Program-made: the position numbers and the translations under genes | Shown: positions 33,083 through 43,142 of the stretch, one piece after another | Layout: the number at the start of each line of letters is the position of its first letter | Position numbering within the stretch: the stretch's first letter is position 1 | Assembly: GCA_019671135.1 (NCBI GenBank) | Contig: JAHRHY010000001.1 | Location: 1,860,001-1,924,000, forward strand | Origin: Linnemannia hyalina | Lineage: Eukaryota; Mortierellomycota; Mortierellomycetes; Mortierellales; Mortierellaceae | DNA length: 64,000 nucleotides | Direction of reading: 5' to 3' | Notes under the pieces: model-generated | The model's database searches: none | What the model saw: the letters and a program-made list of their open reading frames with translations, nothing else | What the model was told of the DNA's origin: nothing

Positions 33083-36000
33083 TTACTCCTTCGAAGTCGA
33101 AGCATCGTTGATAACAGCACGATCCATAAAATGCAACTCGAGGCCATTAGTCCCCACAGGGGACCCAACAGCCATCAACGGCGCCTCCTCATCATGAATA
33201 ATCGCTACCTCCTCTTCGCCTTCATTCGCAACAACCAGCTTATGCCCTAACATCCGGCTCTCTCGGATCCGACGGTTGACGCTCTTGTACTTCGGGTTGC
33301 CGACCTGAGTCTTGTAGTACCGCAGTGCGGCATCGAGGGGGAGATGGTCGGTCAGATTACGACGTGGCATGACAGAGAGACAGTGCTTAGAGTCCATTTG
33401 GAGGTCGAGGATGTTGGGGTTTCCGGCGCCTGGGGAGAAGCCAATGCGGAGGGAGTATTCTGGAGAGTGTGGAGATAGAGGGTTATCGGTGCCAGTGATT
33501 AAAGGGGATGAGGATCCGACGATTGGGGAACTCAGGGGTGTACCTGGCCCGCTTCTCTCGTACAACTCGAACGTGATCTGCGTCAGATCTAATATCAACA
33601 AAAAACATGCGCGAGTTGGTGAGTACTTTGTCGCAGGGAAATTACCAAATAACTGCATTGCGGAATAACGATACGAATTCTTACAGTCAAGTTCTGGGAT
33701 CGCGGACTTGCTAATACGGGTGGGCATGCCAGACAAGTAGACAATGTTCAACAGAGTATGAACATGCGACTCTATTGTCAACAAAGCAAACGTCATAGCC
33801 GTTAGTTCGTGTCATATATACGTTCGTCACTAGCAGTTAAGTCAAATGCAGTCAGTCCAGGATCAAATGTGCTCAAAAACTTACCCTTGGTAAAGTAGAG
33901 ACGAGTGCAAGGAGTTGCAGACCTCTTGGCAGCTTCCAGATCCTCAACAACCTGCTTGAGGAGCGGCAAACTGGTCAAAAGCCCAATCTCCAGCCGATCC
34001 TCCTCATTGATGCCATACTCGAGCGGGGCCACGAAATCAAACAAAATCTTGGCCTTCGAGTAAAGATCCTTCATGGGCGCCATCCCAACGCCAGCTTCCT
34101 TGTCCACGAAGATGGTCTCCAAGAATGTTCGATTATGCAATGCATCATACTTCAACGAATCATACAGCTCCGAGACCTTGGAGGGGTCAAACTCGGTCCT
34201 GTCACCATCCGCAAACTCGCCAAAGATCTTTTCCCACCGCTCAAAGAACAATGCAGGACTTTCATAACAGCACCAAGTCTTCTGAATCGTCGCTGGGTCT
34301 AACCGCCTGAAATTCTTGCGCATGATATCCCGCAGAGTCTTCATCGACTCAATCATGCTCTGGACCAACTCGCCCGGATCGGCCTGACCCTTAGGCCAGT
34401 ACTTCTCAATCTCCTTCGACTCCGGCTGCAACAGCTCCCAGAGCTCTTTCTTGACAATGTCCGTCTTCTCCTTAGCGGCGTTGCTATCATCTAGCATCTC
34501 CTTGCGGATCAAGAGCAAGTCCCTAGGAACCTCGCGGATACCCAGGAAGCGCTGGGTAAACAGCTCGGCGGTGGCGCGCACACGACGCTCGGAGGATGTA
34601 TAGATCTTGACATCGTCTAAAACGTTCTTGTTCATGATCATCAAATCCTTGCGGAGGTTGTCGCCCAAGTCCCTCGATTGGTATTTTGCCGCATGAGTGA
34701 ACTATTACAATAATAACAAATTAAACGTCGTTAGTGTTGCACACGAGACAATCGTATGTGACCTTTTAAGAGAGAGCGTCAAATGTCCTTACCTCGCCTC
34801 CCCACTTGACGATAATCTTGAGCTTGACGGACTTGGAATTACCCTCGGCATCCTTTGTAATGGAAGGCTTGACTTGGACCTTGGTTCCAGGAAGGTTCGA
34901 CTTCTTGTCCAAAATGTTCCTCAACAGCATCAATTTGTTGGTATCCTCCAGACCCTCCTCCATAGCCTGCTCAGCCGCCGCAGAGACCAACTTGAGATCT
35001 CTAGCCTGTCGAATGATGACCTCCTCACCTCCTCCGTTCAAAAGCTCCCTAAAGGGCGCAGAGCTGAAGGAGAACTTCATCTTTTGCTTGGGTGTCCGGT
35101 CGGCATGGCGGAAGACCGAGACAAAAGCCTTGAGTCTCCACGAGTTTTCGGCGCTGAGCTCCTTGGGCAGGACTACTTCCGAGAGCTTTCTCTGGTGGGC
35201 GTTGCGGAGGAAGGTTTCCTGAAGAATGCTTGCGCAGTTGTTGTAGTAGTAGTTGTTGCCCTTGACGAACGACCAGCCATTGACATCAATCACATACGAC
35301 TTGCCACCCACACGAAGCAGGTCAAATCCACACACGCGCTGACCAAACACTTTGCAGATGCCAGACGCCATCTTTTTCTCCTCGGGAGTGAGCTGGGTGA
35401 CATAACGAATCTCCTTTCCGTCCGTGTTCCTGCGCACAAGTCCATCAACGACCGGGGACCTAGACACGATGACACATAGAAATGAGGCATTTTGTTAGCC
35501 AAATCACCAAGAGGGAGGAGGGATTCATACTTGCGTTTCTCACCAGAATGACGAAATGGGTCAAAGAACTTACTTTCTAGTTTCAGCATGCACGAAATGA
35601 TTACCGATAGTGTACACCTTGACATCCTCAGCGTTGTCGACATCCATGAACTCTTCGTAGATATATGAGCCTTCCATCCTGCAAGTGTTCATATTTGGAT
35701 CGTATTCGCTCGACTTGTTGCCAACCTATGATCGATCGAGAGGTTAGTATTGAGGTTAGTATTTCAATTGCCCCTCAGACTTTTCAATTAGTGCTGCAGA
35801 TCAATATGAGACATGGTGGCTTACCTTGCGGAAGAGACGTCTGGTTCCACCGCCCGTCGAAGAGTGGTAGTATATGTGAATGTTGTGGTCCTCTCCCGAG
35901 ACAGGCTTCTCAACAAAGGGCTTGGTCATGACCTGGTCTCCGATTTGGATCGTGTCCTGATCAATGACCTTGAATTCTGGCGTGGGACGATCTCTTTTCA

Positions 36001-36944
36001 CAGTAACCCCACGCAATTTGAGCTTTTGGATGACCGATCGCTCAATATGGGGCCCACCGTCCCGATCCATGGTCAAGCGTCTTGGGGTGGGCACACCAAT
36101 CTGCTCCAGAATCTCGAGAACCAACCGGCGATCCCACAAGAGTGCCTGGAGATCGACCTCGTTGACGCAGAGAGGTGCTCTGAGCTTGACATACTCGATG
36201 GCTTTCTCGAGAGGGAAGCCCTTGGAGAAGAAACAAATGAAGAAATCACATGCAGGCCATGCTCGGACATCTGGGTTGCAAATATAAGATAAGAATGGGA
36301 GTTCGTTAATGCACCGTCGTACAAACTGATCAAAGCAACAACAGCAGTCCAACTGATAAAAGTAGCTCTTCATGCTCGAATTGAAGAGTGCCATTGCTTG
36401 CTTTACCTTCGTCGAGGATACACTTGTCGCCAAAGATGATGGCCTCAAAAGGCCCATTTTTCAGCAACCGGTCAAGGATATTCCGCATGGGCTTCGAACG
36501 GGCCTTGTCATCCATAGCACAGACGCCGATGATATCTATTGATTAACAGAGCGTGACGCCATCGAGCATATGCGGGGAGTTAATTTCCTGTTGTCCAGAC
36601 AACTTCTTTTTATCTTTATGCTCCCAGCCGAAAAAACACCGAGGACTGAACGTTCAAGTAGGAGATCACTGATTCTGATTCTGATTCACACGCAAACATA
36701 ATAAACAAAAGAAGAAAAAAAGTTGATTCCAGCTTGGTTGTTTACATTTCTTGCGAGGGTGCAGGGGCGTAGAGGGCGTTGTGGGCGACAGAGGTATGGG
36801 GAAAGAGACTGCGGTCGAGTCCCCTTGGGCTGTTGCTGTTGTTACAGCACCGTTGGCAAGTGCGGTCGAGAGTCGTTTTGGCAATGGGAATCCATTAGCC
36901 GAGATTCTCTTTTCGGTGTTGGTGATGTTAATGTTTTTGTCCAT
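33083..36944 (-). CDS. VIP1: Inositol hexakisphosphate/diphosphoinositol-pentakisphosphate kinase (Vip1/Asp1/PPIP5K)
   Basis: Makes 1-diphospho-inositol pyrophosphates (1-InsP7, InsP8) with its N-terminal kinase and removes them with its C-terminal histidine-acid-phosphatase-like domain. Eight exons (about 36944-36746, 36535-36407, 36270-35825, 35725-35574, 35459-34792, 34701-33885, 33771-33685, 33588-33083) give about 1000 residues, a usual fungal length. A Ser/Pro/Thr-rich leader precedes [20 protein letters not shown]. The ATP-grasp kinase domain shows [63 protein letters not shown] and the metal-site segment [15 protein letters not shown]. The phosphatase domain opens with [18 protein letters not shown] (the RHxxRxP motif is intact) and contains [15 protein letters not shown] and [15 protein letters not shown] Ser/Pro insert sits near residue 870. 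Every splice junction restores well-known family sequence. The start at 36944 is the first ATG in the exon 1 frame. Confidence 0.97.
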
Positions 36945-37486
36945 TTGAATCTTGTTGTGGGGAAGTGGGTGAATAAATAAATGAATGGAAGAGAAGGGAA
37001 GAGTGATCGATGTGAATGAGGAAAGTGGAAGGAGTGGAGTGAAGGAAAATAAAGAGAGAGAAGTAAGAGAAGGTACGGGGCAAGAGTATATAATACTAAA
37101 GAGAAGAAAAAAGGTGGCGAGAGGGCTGGCCGTGGGAGGCGGACAATACTACGGAAGGAAAAGAAGAACGGTAAACGAACCCGGCGAAAAATGGAAAAGA
37201 AAAAGAAAGACGTTCTCGGTTTCATCTCACTCCAAGAAAAGAATCTACTACCCTGTGCCGTCCTCACTCTCTCTCTTCTTTTCTGTCTCCAGCTGCGGCT
37301 ACCTTTCAAATCTATGGATCTGTCCCTCTGCTCCCAGCTTTGTGCTCCGCAATCGTTTACTCTTCTTATTTTTCGTGTTTGCATGTTCCCTGCTAGCTTT
37401 ATTCCCTTGATTAGAGATTAATTGCTAGAAGGCCGGAAGGGGCGAATTATGCTCCCGCGCAGAAACAAAAGGTTCACAGATCACGA
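36945..37486. other. Intergenic region upstream of VIP1 and downstream of MIS12
   Basis: About 540 bp, purine-rich on the plus strand (CT-rich leader for VIP1). No motif-bearing open frame and no RNA gene recognised. Confidence 0.6.
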
Positions 37487-38975
37487 CTAGCTTGGGGGTG
37501 ATGGCGTTGGTGGGGCAGTAAAGTTGTGTGACCGATGCATCACAACTGTCTCTGATCCAAGATGCTCGTCAATCTGGCGACGGACCACCGACCGGATATA
37601 CATTACTCTCTGGTCCTGCTCCTGTGACAGCAATGCCTCGTGCAATGCCGTAACGCTCGACACAGCTCGTTCTCCTGTTGATGCTGCTGCCGATGACGCA
37701 AGGCGATCTGCCTGCGCATTCCGCTGGAGTTTCTCGTGCAATGCTCCGAACCGCCGATGCAGCGTCTCGATGTTATCACGGATAAAGATCAATGTCTGTG
37801 GGATCGGTGCCACTACAAGGTGCGGATCGAAAAAAATAAAACAAAATGTTAAGAACACAAAATCTGATAGTACCGGTCTCTGATCTCCATGTGCAGACGG
37901 TAATGCATGTAGGAACCTACCATCGCGGTACTCCTTGAGGGCATCCTTGAGGAATCCAATCTGCTCCCGACATCTCTCCAGTTCTCGCCTCCGACCCTCT
38001 TCAAGCGCCAGCTCCTTTCTTAACTTGTAGTTCATCGCCTTTGTCTATTCAGTCATGAGAGGCAGAATTTTTCTGCAATTAGATTGGTCTTCGCTGTAAA
38101 TGACATCTGCAACAGTACTCAGGTGCCAAATATTGATATGTACCATGATGACTTGCTGTCTAAGGAGCTCGAGTTCCTTATCCAGTGCTTCCTCTTTATC
38201 CGCACCAATCCCGAAATCCAGAGCCTCATAATGTGGGAGAACGATGTCGACATCCTCAGGCACGCCAAACAGATTCTTCAGAGCGTACAGTTCGAAACGG
38301 TCAAAGTTCTTGTCAACCGCAGCCTCCAGCAGCGTCTCAAACTTGTGCATACCCTATTAAACATAAAATGGCAAAAAAAATACCATTTTTCTGTTAGCAA
38401 GTCCTGCGGTCCGCATCCTGGTCGCACAGCTCGAGTCTCATAACCCTACTCGCAAATAATTGTTTTTATCTCCCTCGTACCTTGGCACTTTCCACCTTAA
38501 CGTCATAATTTTTCGGCAGTTGATTTTGGTGCTGAACCGCCCATGCTTCCATCTCGTTCTCAACAAACTCCTGCAGGGCCATTGAGGCCTGGTAGATCAT
38601 GTTGTTGACCGAGTTGATGACATCGTCGACAAAGGAAAGGGGAGAGAACCCAAAATGCTCTGTCAGCAGTTGTTGCTGGTACACCTGTCGGCTCTTGATC
38701 CATGACTCTTGTTGCTGAGCAATCGTCCCTGCTGTAGCAGAAGTGACTACTGCTCCTGCTCCTCCTGACCCAAGTCTTGTCAGGGTTGCTGAGGACGTTG
38801 CTCCGCCCTGCTGGCGCTGATTGTTGTTCTTTGGTTGTTGTTGCGGATGGTGGCCATTCCGGATCTCCAAGGAGCCGTTCTGTTGCCGTGATGTGGCTGT
38901 ATTCTTGCTACTGATTCCTGTCCGAGATGCGGCTCCATTGTGTGCGTTTGTATGATTCCTGCTGGGGTGGGACAT
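37487..38975 (-). CDS. MIS12: Kinetochore MIND-complex subunit Mis12/Mtw1
   Basis: Mis12 links the centromeric chromatin side of the kinetochore to the Ndc80 and KNL1 complexes. Four exons (38975-38481, 38353-38144, 38044-37921, 37812-37487) join in frame to 384 residues. Residues 1-95 are a Gln/Asn/Ser/Thr-rich extension. The family signature follows at about 100-140: LTEHFGFSPLSFVDDVINSV, then NNMIYQASMALQEFVENEME. Exon 2 has MHKFETLLEAAVDKNFDRFE and YALKNLFGVPEDVDIVLPHY, matching the second conserved Mis12 region. Exons 2-3 then form coiled coils (DKELELLRQQVIM, LEEGRRRELERCREQ). Exon 4 is helical, with DNIETLHRRFGALHEKLQRN. The N-terminal extension makes it longer than yeast Mtw1. Its start is 5' to a roughly 1.1-kb region with no supported gene. 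Confidence 0.86.
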
Positions 38976-40091
38976 TGTCTTCTTTGGTGCAGTTTGTGAG
39001 GAGAAGTGGAGTCAAGGATGTCGAAATCGTCTCAAACAGAAAAACGCGTCTGGACCTGTGGCTTGGTTCTTTTTCATTTTTCAAGTAGCGACCATTTGGG
39101 CGAAATGCTGGATTTTTGTTTCGTTCCTGACGCATTCGCTACTCACCAGTTGGTGAAATGGAACGACGATAATCACCCCTGGCATGCTGCCATTCACACA
39201 CACATGAGTCAAGCCCCTTCACTTCTCATTTCTCTCTCTCTCTCTCCCTTTCTCTCTGCGCCCGTAGGAGTCCACAAAGGATGGCTATGATTTCCCTCTC
39301 AAGACGCATTTGCAACGAGCGAGGCCAGATGGTGGAGGATGGGGTTTTCACGTCTGTAAAGCTAAATGGAGAGATATACCAGTCGCTAGAAGAATAAAAA
39401 AAAAAGAATGTGTATTCCAGGCCGCAACACAGCATACGCCTTCCTCAAAGATGTAGCTTTCTTTCACCTTGGAATGCAACCTTCTCCCTCCCCTTCCCTC
39501 TTTCTTCACCACTCTTTCAGAATTTCCAGGACGGGGGTCGCAACCATCGAGGCAAATCTGGCGTGCCTCACCATCATGGAGACTACCAGCAAAGCTTAGC
39601 AACGATGTCGTCGACCAGCTGGACAGCATTGGTGAAGAACATGCCGCTCTCAAGAACGTTATCGGGTACATATATGACGCGATCAAGGGTACCCCTAACC
39701 GTTGGCGAGTTTCATGTCGTTTCTTTTGCCTTGATAAGGTTGGGATCCCGAGTTGCATAAAAAAAAAACTTGCTTCTGCTTGACTTTGCTCCAGATCAGC
39801 GCGGTTTACTGCTCGATGAGACTATGCGGTTGGTGTTTTTGGGAACTTGTCTCATTAAGAGTAATTTTAAATCATGTTGTCTCGCTTTGTTTTCTTGTAC
39901 ATCTGTATTAAGGTTAGATACCGCACAATGCATCCATAACCCTGTCGACAACAAAAAAAGGCCAAAGAGAAGATACATATCCTCTCAGTCGTCAACATCG
40001 AAAAAAAAGTATGCGAACGCCTCACTTCAAAAAAAAAATAGTGAGACAATGGCACCATTGACGTTTGGCTCATGCTCTCGTTTTCTTTTGT
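38976..40091. other. Intergenic region, no supported gene
   Basis: Open frames of 60-115 codons on both strands near 39350-39780 have no splice-consistent continuation or known motif. A short (CT)n run lies at about 39230-39256. Confidence 0.55.
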
Positions 40092-42560
40092 TTATTCATC
40101 GAGGCCGTACCCCCACTGAAGAGCCTGCCGATGAAAATCAAGATCCCACCAATTCGACATCCGACTCGGGAGCCTATACACCCCTCTCTGCAACAACGGG
40201 AACTTCTCCGGCCTGCACCTCAGTTCCGTATCAATTGCCGCCAGTTCTTCGGTCGTCACGGCCAGCATCTGATGGATCCCGATCCGTCTCAGACTTGAAC
40301 ACTGATCCACAAGTATCCGAAGGTGTTCTCCGCACATGGCGGAGTATCCCTCGAGGTAGACGGTTCGTAGTCGGGTGAACTGTCCTAGGGCATCGACAAT
40401 CTTGTGGTTCAGTATGTCATGGTACGGTCGCCCCTCTGTCGACATCGTAGTTGGATGGCTCTCACTGCCATTGGCATCACGATCAGGCCGGAACCGCGTG
40501 TGCTGGATGATGATCCACTCCAGCAGGGGACACTGTTGAGATAGGCTTTCAAACTCGAATCGCAGGAGGCTCACGAATCGGATCGCCAATCGGGTGAGGT
40601 TTGTGAGCGGGTGTTGGAACCGGAGGGGACCCTCTTGTCCAGAGAAGCAGATCACCAGCTCTTCGAGCTGGTCTCCGAACGCCTCGGTGATGGTTGTCAG
40701 GACATCTGCGGAAAGGTCTTGTCGGTTGAGGACGCCTAGTCTCTTCAGATGAGGAAGACAGTTCACCAGTAGGGCGTCCTCTCCACCTCCTACTGCTCCA
40801 GCTCGTGCTCTTAAACTTGAAGCTCCTGCGACGCTGACCCTTCTCGCCTCCTTCTTGGCATCCACAACCCATTGGAAAACGTGTCCACTATCAATCCTCA
40901 ACCTCAACTCCTCCAACCTCCAAAACCGACCCAAATCCTCCAACGACACTGTACTCTCTGTCAACCGCCCAATCTCACCCACTCTCAAAACCCTCAACTC
41001 CCTACACAGACTCGGATCCCAAGTCGTCACCCAAGGATAGCACTGATAACTGCGCGTTATAATCTCAAGCACCTCCAACCCTCCAAGACATTCCAGGACC
41101 CTGTCAATCCCGAGCCCCATAGTCGAATGGGTGGTGAGACATAGCTCCCGGATCTTGCCGGGGCGGCGTCGTTTCTTTTGGAGCGCGGGTGTCGGTTTCA
41201 TCTTCCCCAGGTCTTCCAGGTCAACACCAGAGTCGCCACCAAACTCGAGGGTGAAGAGGGCCCGGCGGAGAGTCTCCCAGTCGCAGTCGTTCTGGCTTAG
41301 ATTGCAGATCTCGATCCGTCTCAAGTTCGTTAGTTTGTTCAGAGTGACACAGTAAGGCCGGGACGACACGTCAACAGTATGGTCCGATTCTCCTGCAGTC
41401 CTGGTACATTTTCTTTCCTCTGGCGATAACGACGCTTTCGTAAGCAGAGAAGAGAGAGCAACGGCATCCAAACTACGCCCACGAGTCTCCTCTTCCTCCT
41501 TCTTCGCTGCCCTCAGTCTATCCCGCGCCTTCCGCTCCTCCCCCCTCCTCATACTCGAGGTCCTTGATGACCCCCACATCCTTATCGACCTGGCCATTGC
41601 CCACCCCCTGGGAGCGCGATCCAACCGGTCCTGAAAGCTCCGCAGCCGACGAATAGGAATCCTCAGAGTCACAATTCTGTCCGCCCCTGGTTGGTTCAAC
41701 AGCGCCCGCTGTAGGTACTCGGGCACGCCGATCATCCAGTTTTCCCGATCCTGGAACAAGCAATTGAACATCCCATCTTGGCCCCTGCTGTCGCCGTCCG
41801 CAAAGCACCAATAGCAGGTGTAATGGAGTTGCCGGCCACGGGTCGAGAGCTTTTCAAGGTCGATGACGGTCCAGTGGCGGAGGTAGTATTGGCTGGTCCA
41901 GGTTATTTCTCGAAAGTGGGGTCCGAAATCCAATGAGTGGTGGGATCCTTGCATCGTGCCAGAGGTGTTGGTCATGGTAGGTGTACCCGGGACAGCTGAC
42001 GAAGACGAGGCTGACGCTGGTGCTGACAAGGGCGGCGGTGGTGGTAGGAACGAACCCGCGATAACCGGAAACCGGACACAAAGGTCCTGTAAAAGCGTCG
42101 ACATCAATGTCATCAACAACCGCCTCTCCCGTTCCCGCGCCTCTCTCTTCCATCTCGAATTAATCGCAGCTTCATCCTCCTCAAAGAAAGCCTTTGTCCG
42201 ATAAGCGTTCCACACTTTCAACGCCGTCTCTTCCTCCTTCGTCGTCGGCAAGAAACCCAAATCATCCGAGAGCGTCTTGGGCCTCAGACGTTGATTGACC
42301 TCGGTCCTGTTGGCATCGATCCGGATACTGTGACATTTACGACGATAGATCTCTCGGATACGGAAGAAGGGGTCTCGGTAGAGTCGGGGCACGGCTGCAA
42401 AAAATCCTTGACGGTCGACTTGGAGGATGGATGCGAGGGCTGGGGTATCGTCATCGAGCATGTCCATGATGAGCTCTAGTATCTCGGGAGGGAGGCGGGG
42501 CCATCTTGAAGGGCTTGAGGACTCGGATTCTGTAGAGGGAGGGGAAGAAGCGTCTTGCAT
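40092..42560 (-). CDS. F-box protein with leucine-rich-repeat-like C-terminal region
   Basis: Probable substrate receptor of an SCF ubiquitin ligase. It is a single exon of 822 codons from an ATG at 42560 (MQDASSPPSTESES). The F-box is at about residues 20-65: WPRLPPEILELIMDMLDDDT ... ASILQVDRQGFFAAVPRLYR. A charged helical region comes next (ERERRLLMTLMSTLLQDLCV), then a Pro/Ala/Ser linker, a tryptophan-rich block, and an Arg/Glu-rich insert (GEERKARDRLRAAKKEEEET). From about 460 onward, leucine-spaced segments such as LTNLRRIEICNLSQNDCDWE, CLGGLEVLEI, CRELRVLRVGEIGRLTEST, LTRLAIRFVSLLRFEFESL, LRTVYLEGY and SSLRRIGIHQM fit degenerate LRRs. Such F-box/LRR proteins are a large paralogous family in Mucoromycota. 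The substrate is unknown. A 27-nt A run lies 70 bp upstream. Confidence 0.78.
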   Translation of the reverse strand: MQDASSPPSTESESSSPSRWPRLPPEILELIMDMLDDDTPALASILQVDRQGFFAAVPRLYRDPFFRIREIYRRKCHSIRIDANRTEVNQRLRPKTLSDDLGFLPTTKEEETALKVWNAYRTKAFFEEDEAAINSRWKREARERERRLLMTLMSTLLQDLCVRFPVIAGSFLPPPPPLSAPASASSSSAVPGTPTMTNTSGTMQGSHHSLDFGPHFREITWTSQYYLRHWTVIDLEKLSTRGRQLHYTCYWCFADGDSRGQDGMFNCLFQDRENWMIGVPEYLQRALLNQPGADRIVTLRIPIRRLRSFQDRLDRAPRGWAMARSIRMWGSSRTSSMRRGEERKARDRLRAAKKEEEETRGRSLDAVALSSLLTKASLSPEERKCTRTAGESDHTVDVSSRPYCVTLNKLTNLRRIEICNLSQNDCDWETLRRALFTLEFGGDSGVDLEDLGKMKPTPALQKKRRRPGKIRELCLTTHSTMGLGIDRVLECLGGLEVLEIITRSYQCYPWVTTWDPSLCRELRVLRVGEIGRLTESTVSLEDLGRFWRLEELRLRIDSGHVFQWVVDAKKEARRVSVAGASSLRARAGAVGGGEDALLVNCLPHLKRLGVLNRQDLSADVLTTITEAFGDQLEELVICFSGQEGPLRFQHPLTNLTRLAIRFVSLLRFEFESLSQQCPLLEWIIIQHTRFRPDRDANGSESHPTTMSTEGRPYHDILNHKIVDALGQFTRLRTVYLEGYSAMCGEHLRILVDQCSSLRRIGIHQMLAVTTEELAAIDTELRCRPEKFPLLQRGVYRLPSRMSNWWDLDFHRQALQWGYGLDE

Positions 42561-42632
42561 GATATGATTTTTTTGGTTTCGAAAAATGTGCCCACGGTCC
42601 AAGGAATAAATGAAAGTGTATATACAGCGTGG

Positions 42633-42659
<27 letters not shown>
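42633..42659. repeat. (A)27 tract in the leader of the F-box gene
   Basis: Pure A on the plus strand, read as T in the leader or promoter of the minus-strand F-box gene. Confidence 0.95.
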
Positions 42660-42663
<4 letters not shown>

Positions 42664-43142
42664 CAAGAGTGGGGTAGCTGGAGATGGGAGAGATGAGAGA
42701 GAGTCGAAAGTGACAAAAAAGAAGAGGAAAAACAAGAGAGCACATCTCACTTTTATGGATACTTTTTAGTTTGCTTACGCACAGTCAGAATTGTATCAAG
42801 TACATCCCATGGCAAGATATTCGTCCATTCTTCCTTCATTCGTTAAACTAATTGCTTCAAAAACAAAGATTGTGAGCGCAATTGGTGAGCACTTTACGCC
42901 CATCAGTGAAAAACAAGAAAAAAGGAAAAAAAAAACGAGTATCTTGTGTACACTTGAACTTATTCATAAAAGATAAAACTCGCCATTTGCAAGGAGAAAA
43001 ACAAAAGACAACAATGATCGTGAACGAAATTAATGGTGTTTTTATTTCGGCGTGAAGATGGGAATGTAGAAAAATAGGAGGATGGGGTGGTTTGTTGTTG
43101 TGTCCGACTCTAAAGATTTTGTTTTTCAGACGCAACTTAACT

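Noticed and set aside
39350..39780. Overlapping open frames with a helical-looking stretch (DVVDQLDSIGEEHAALKNVI)
   Set aside because: Frames on both strands are open, none extends through plausible splice sites into conserved sequence, and no family is recognised.
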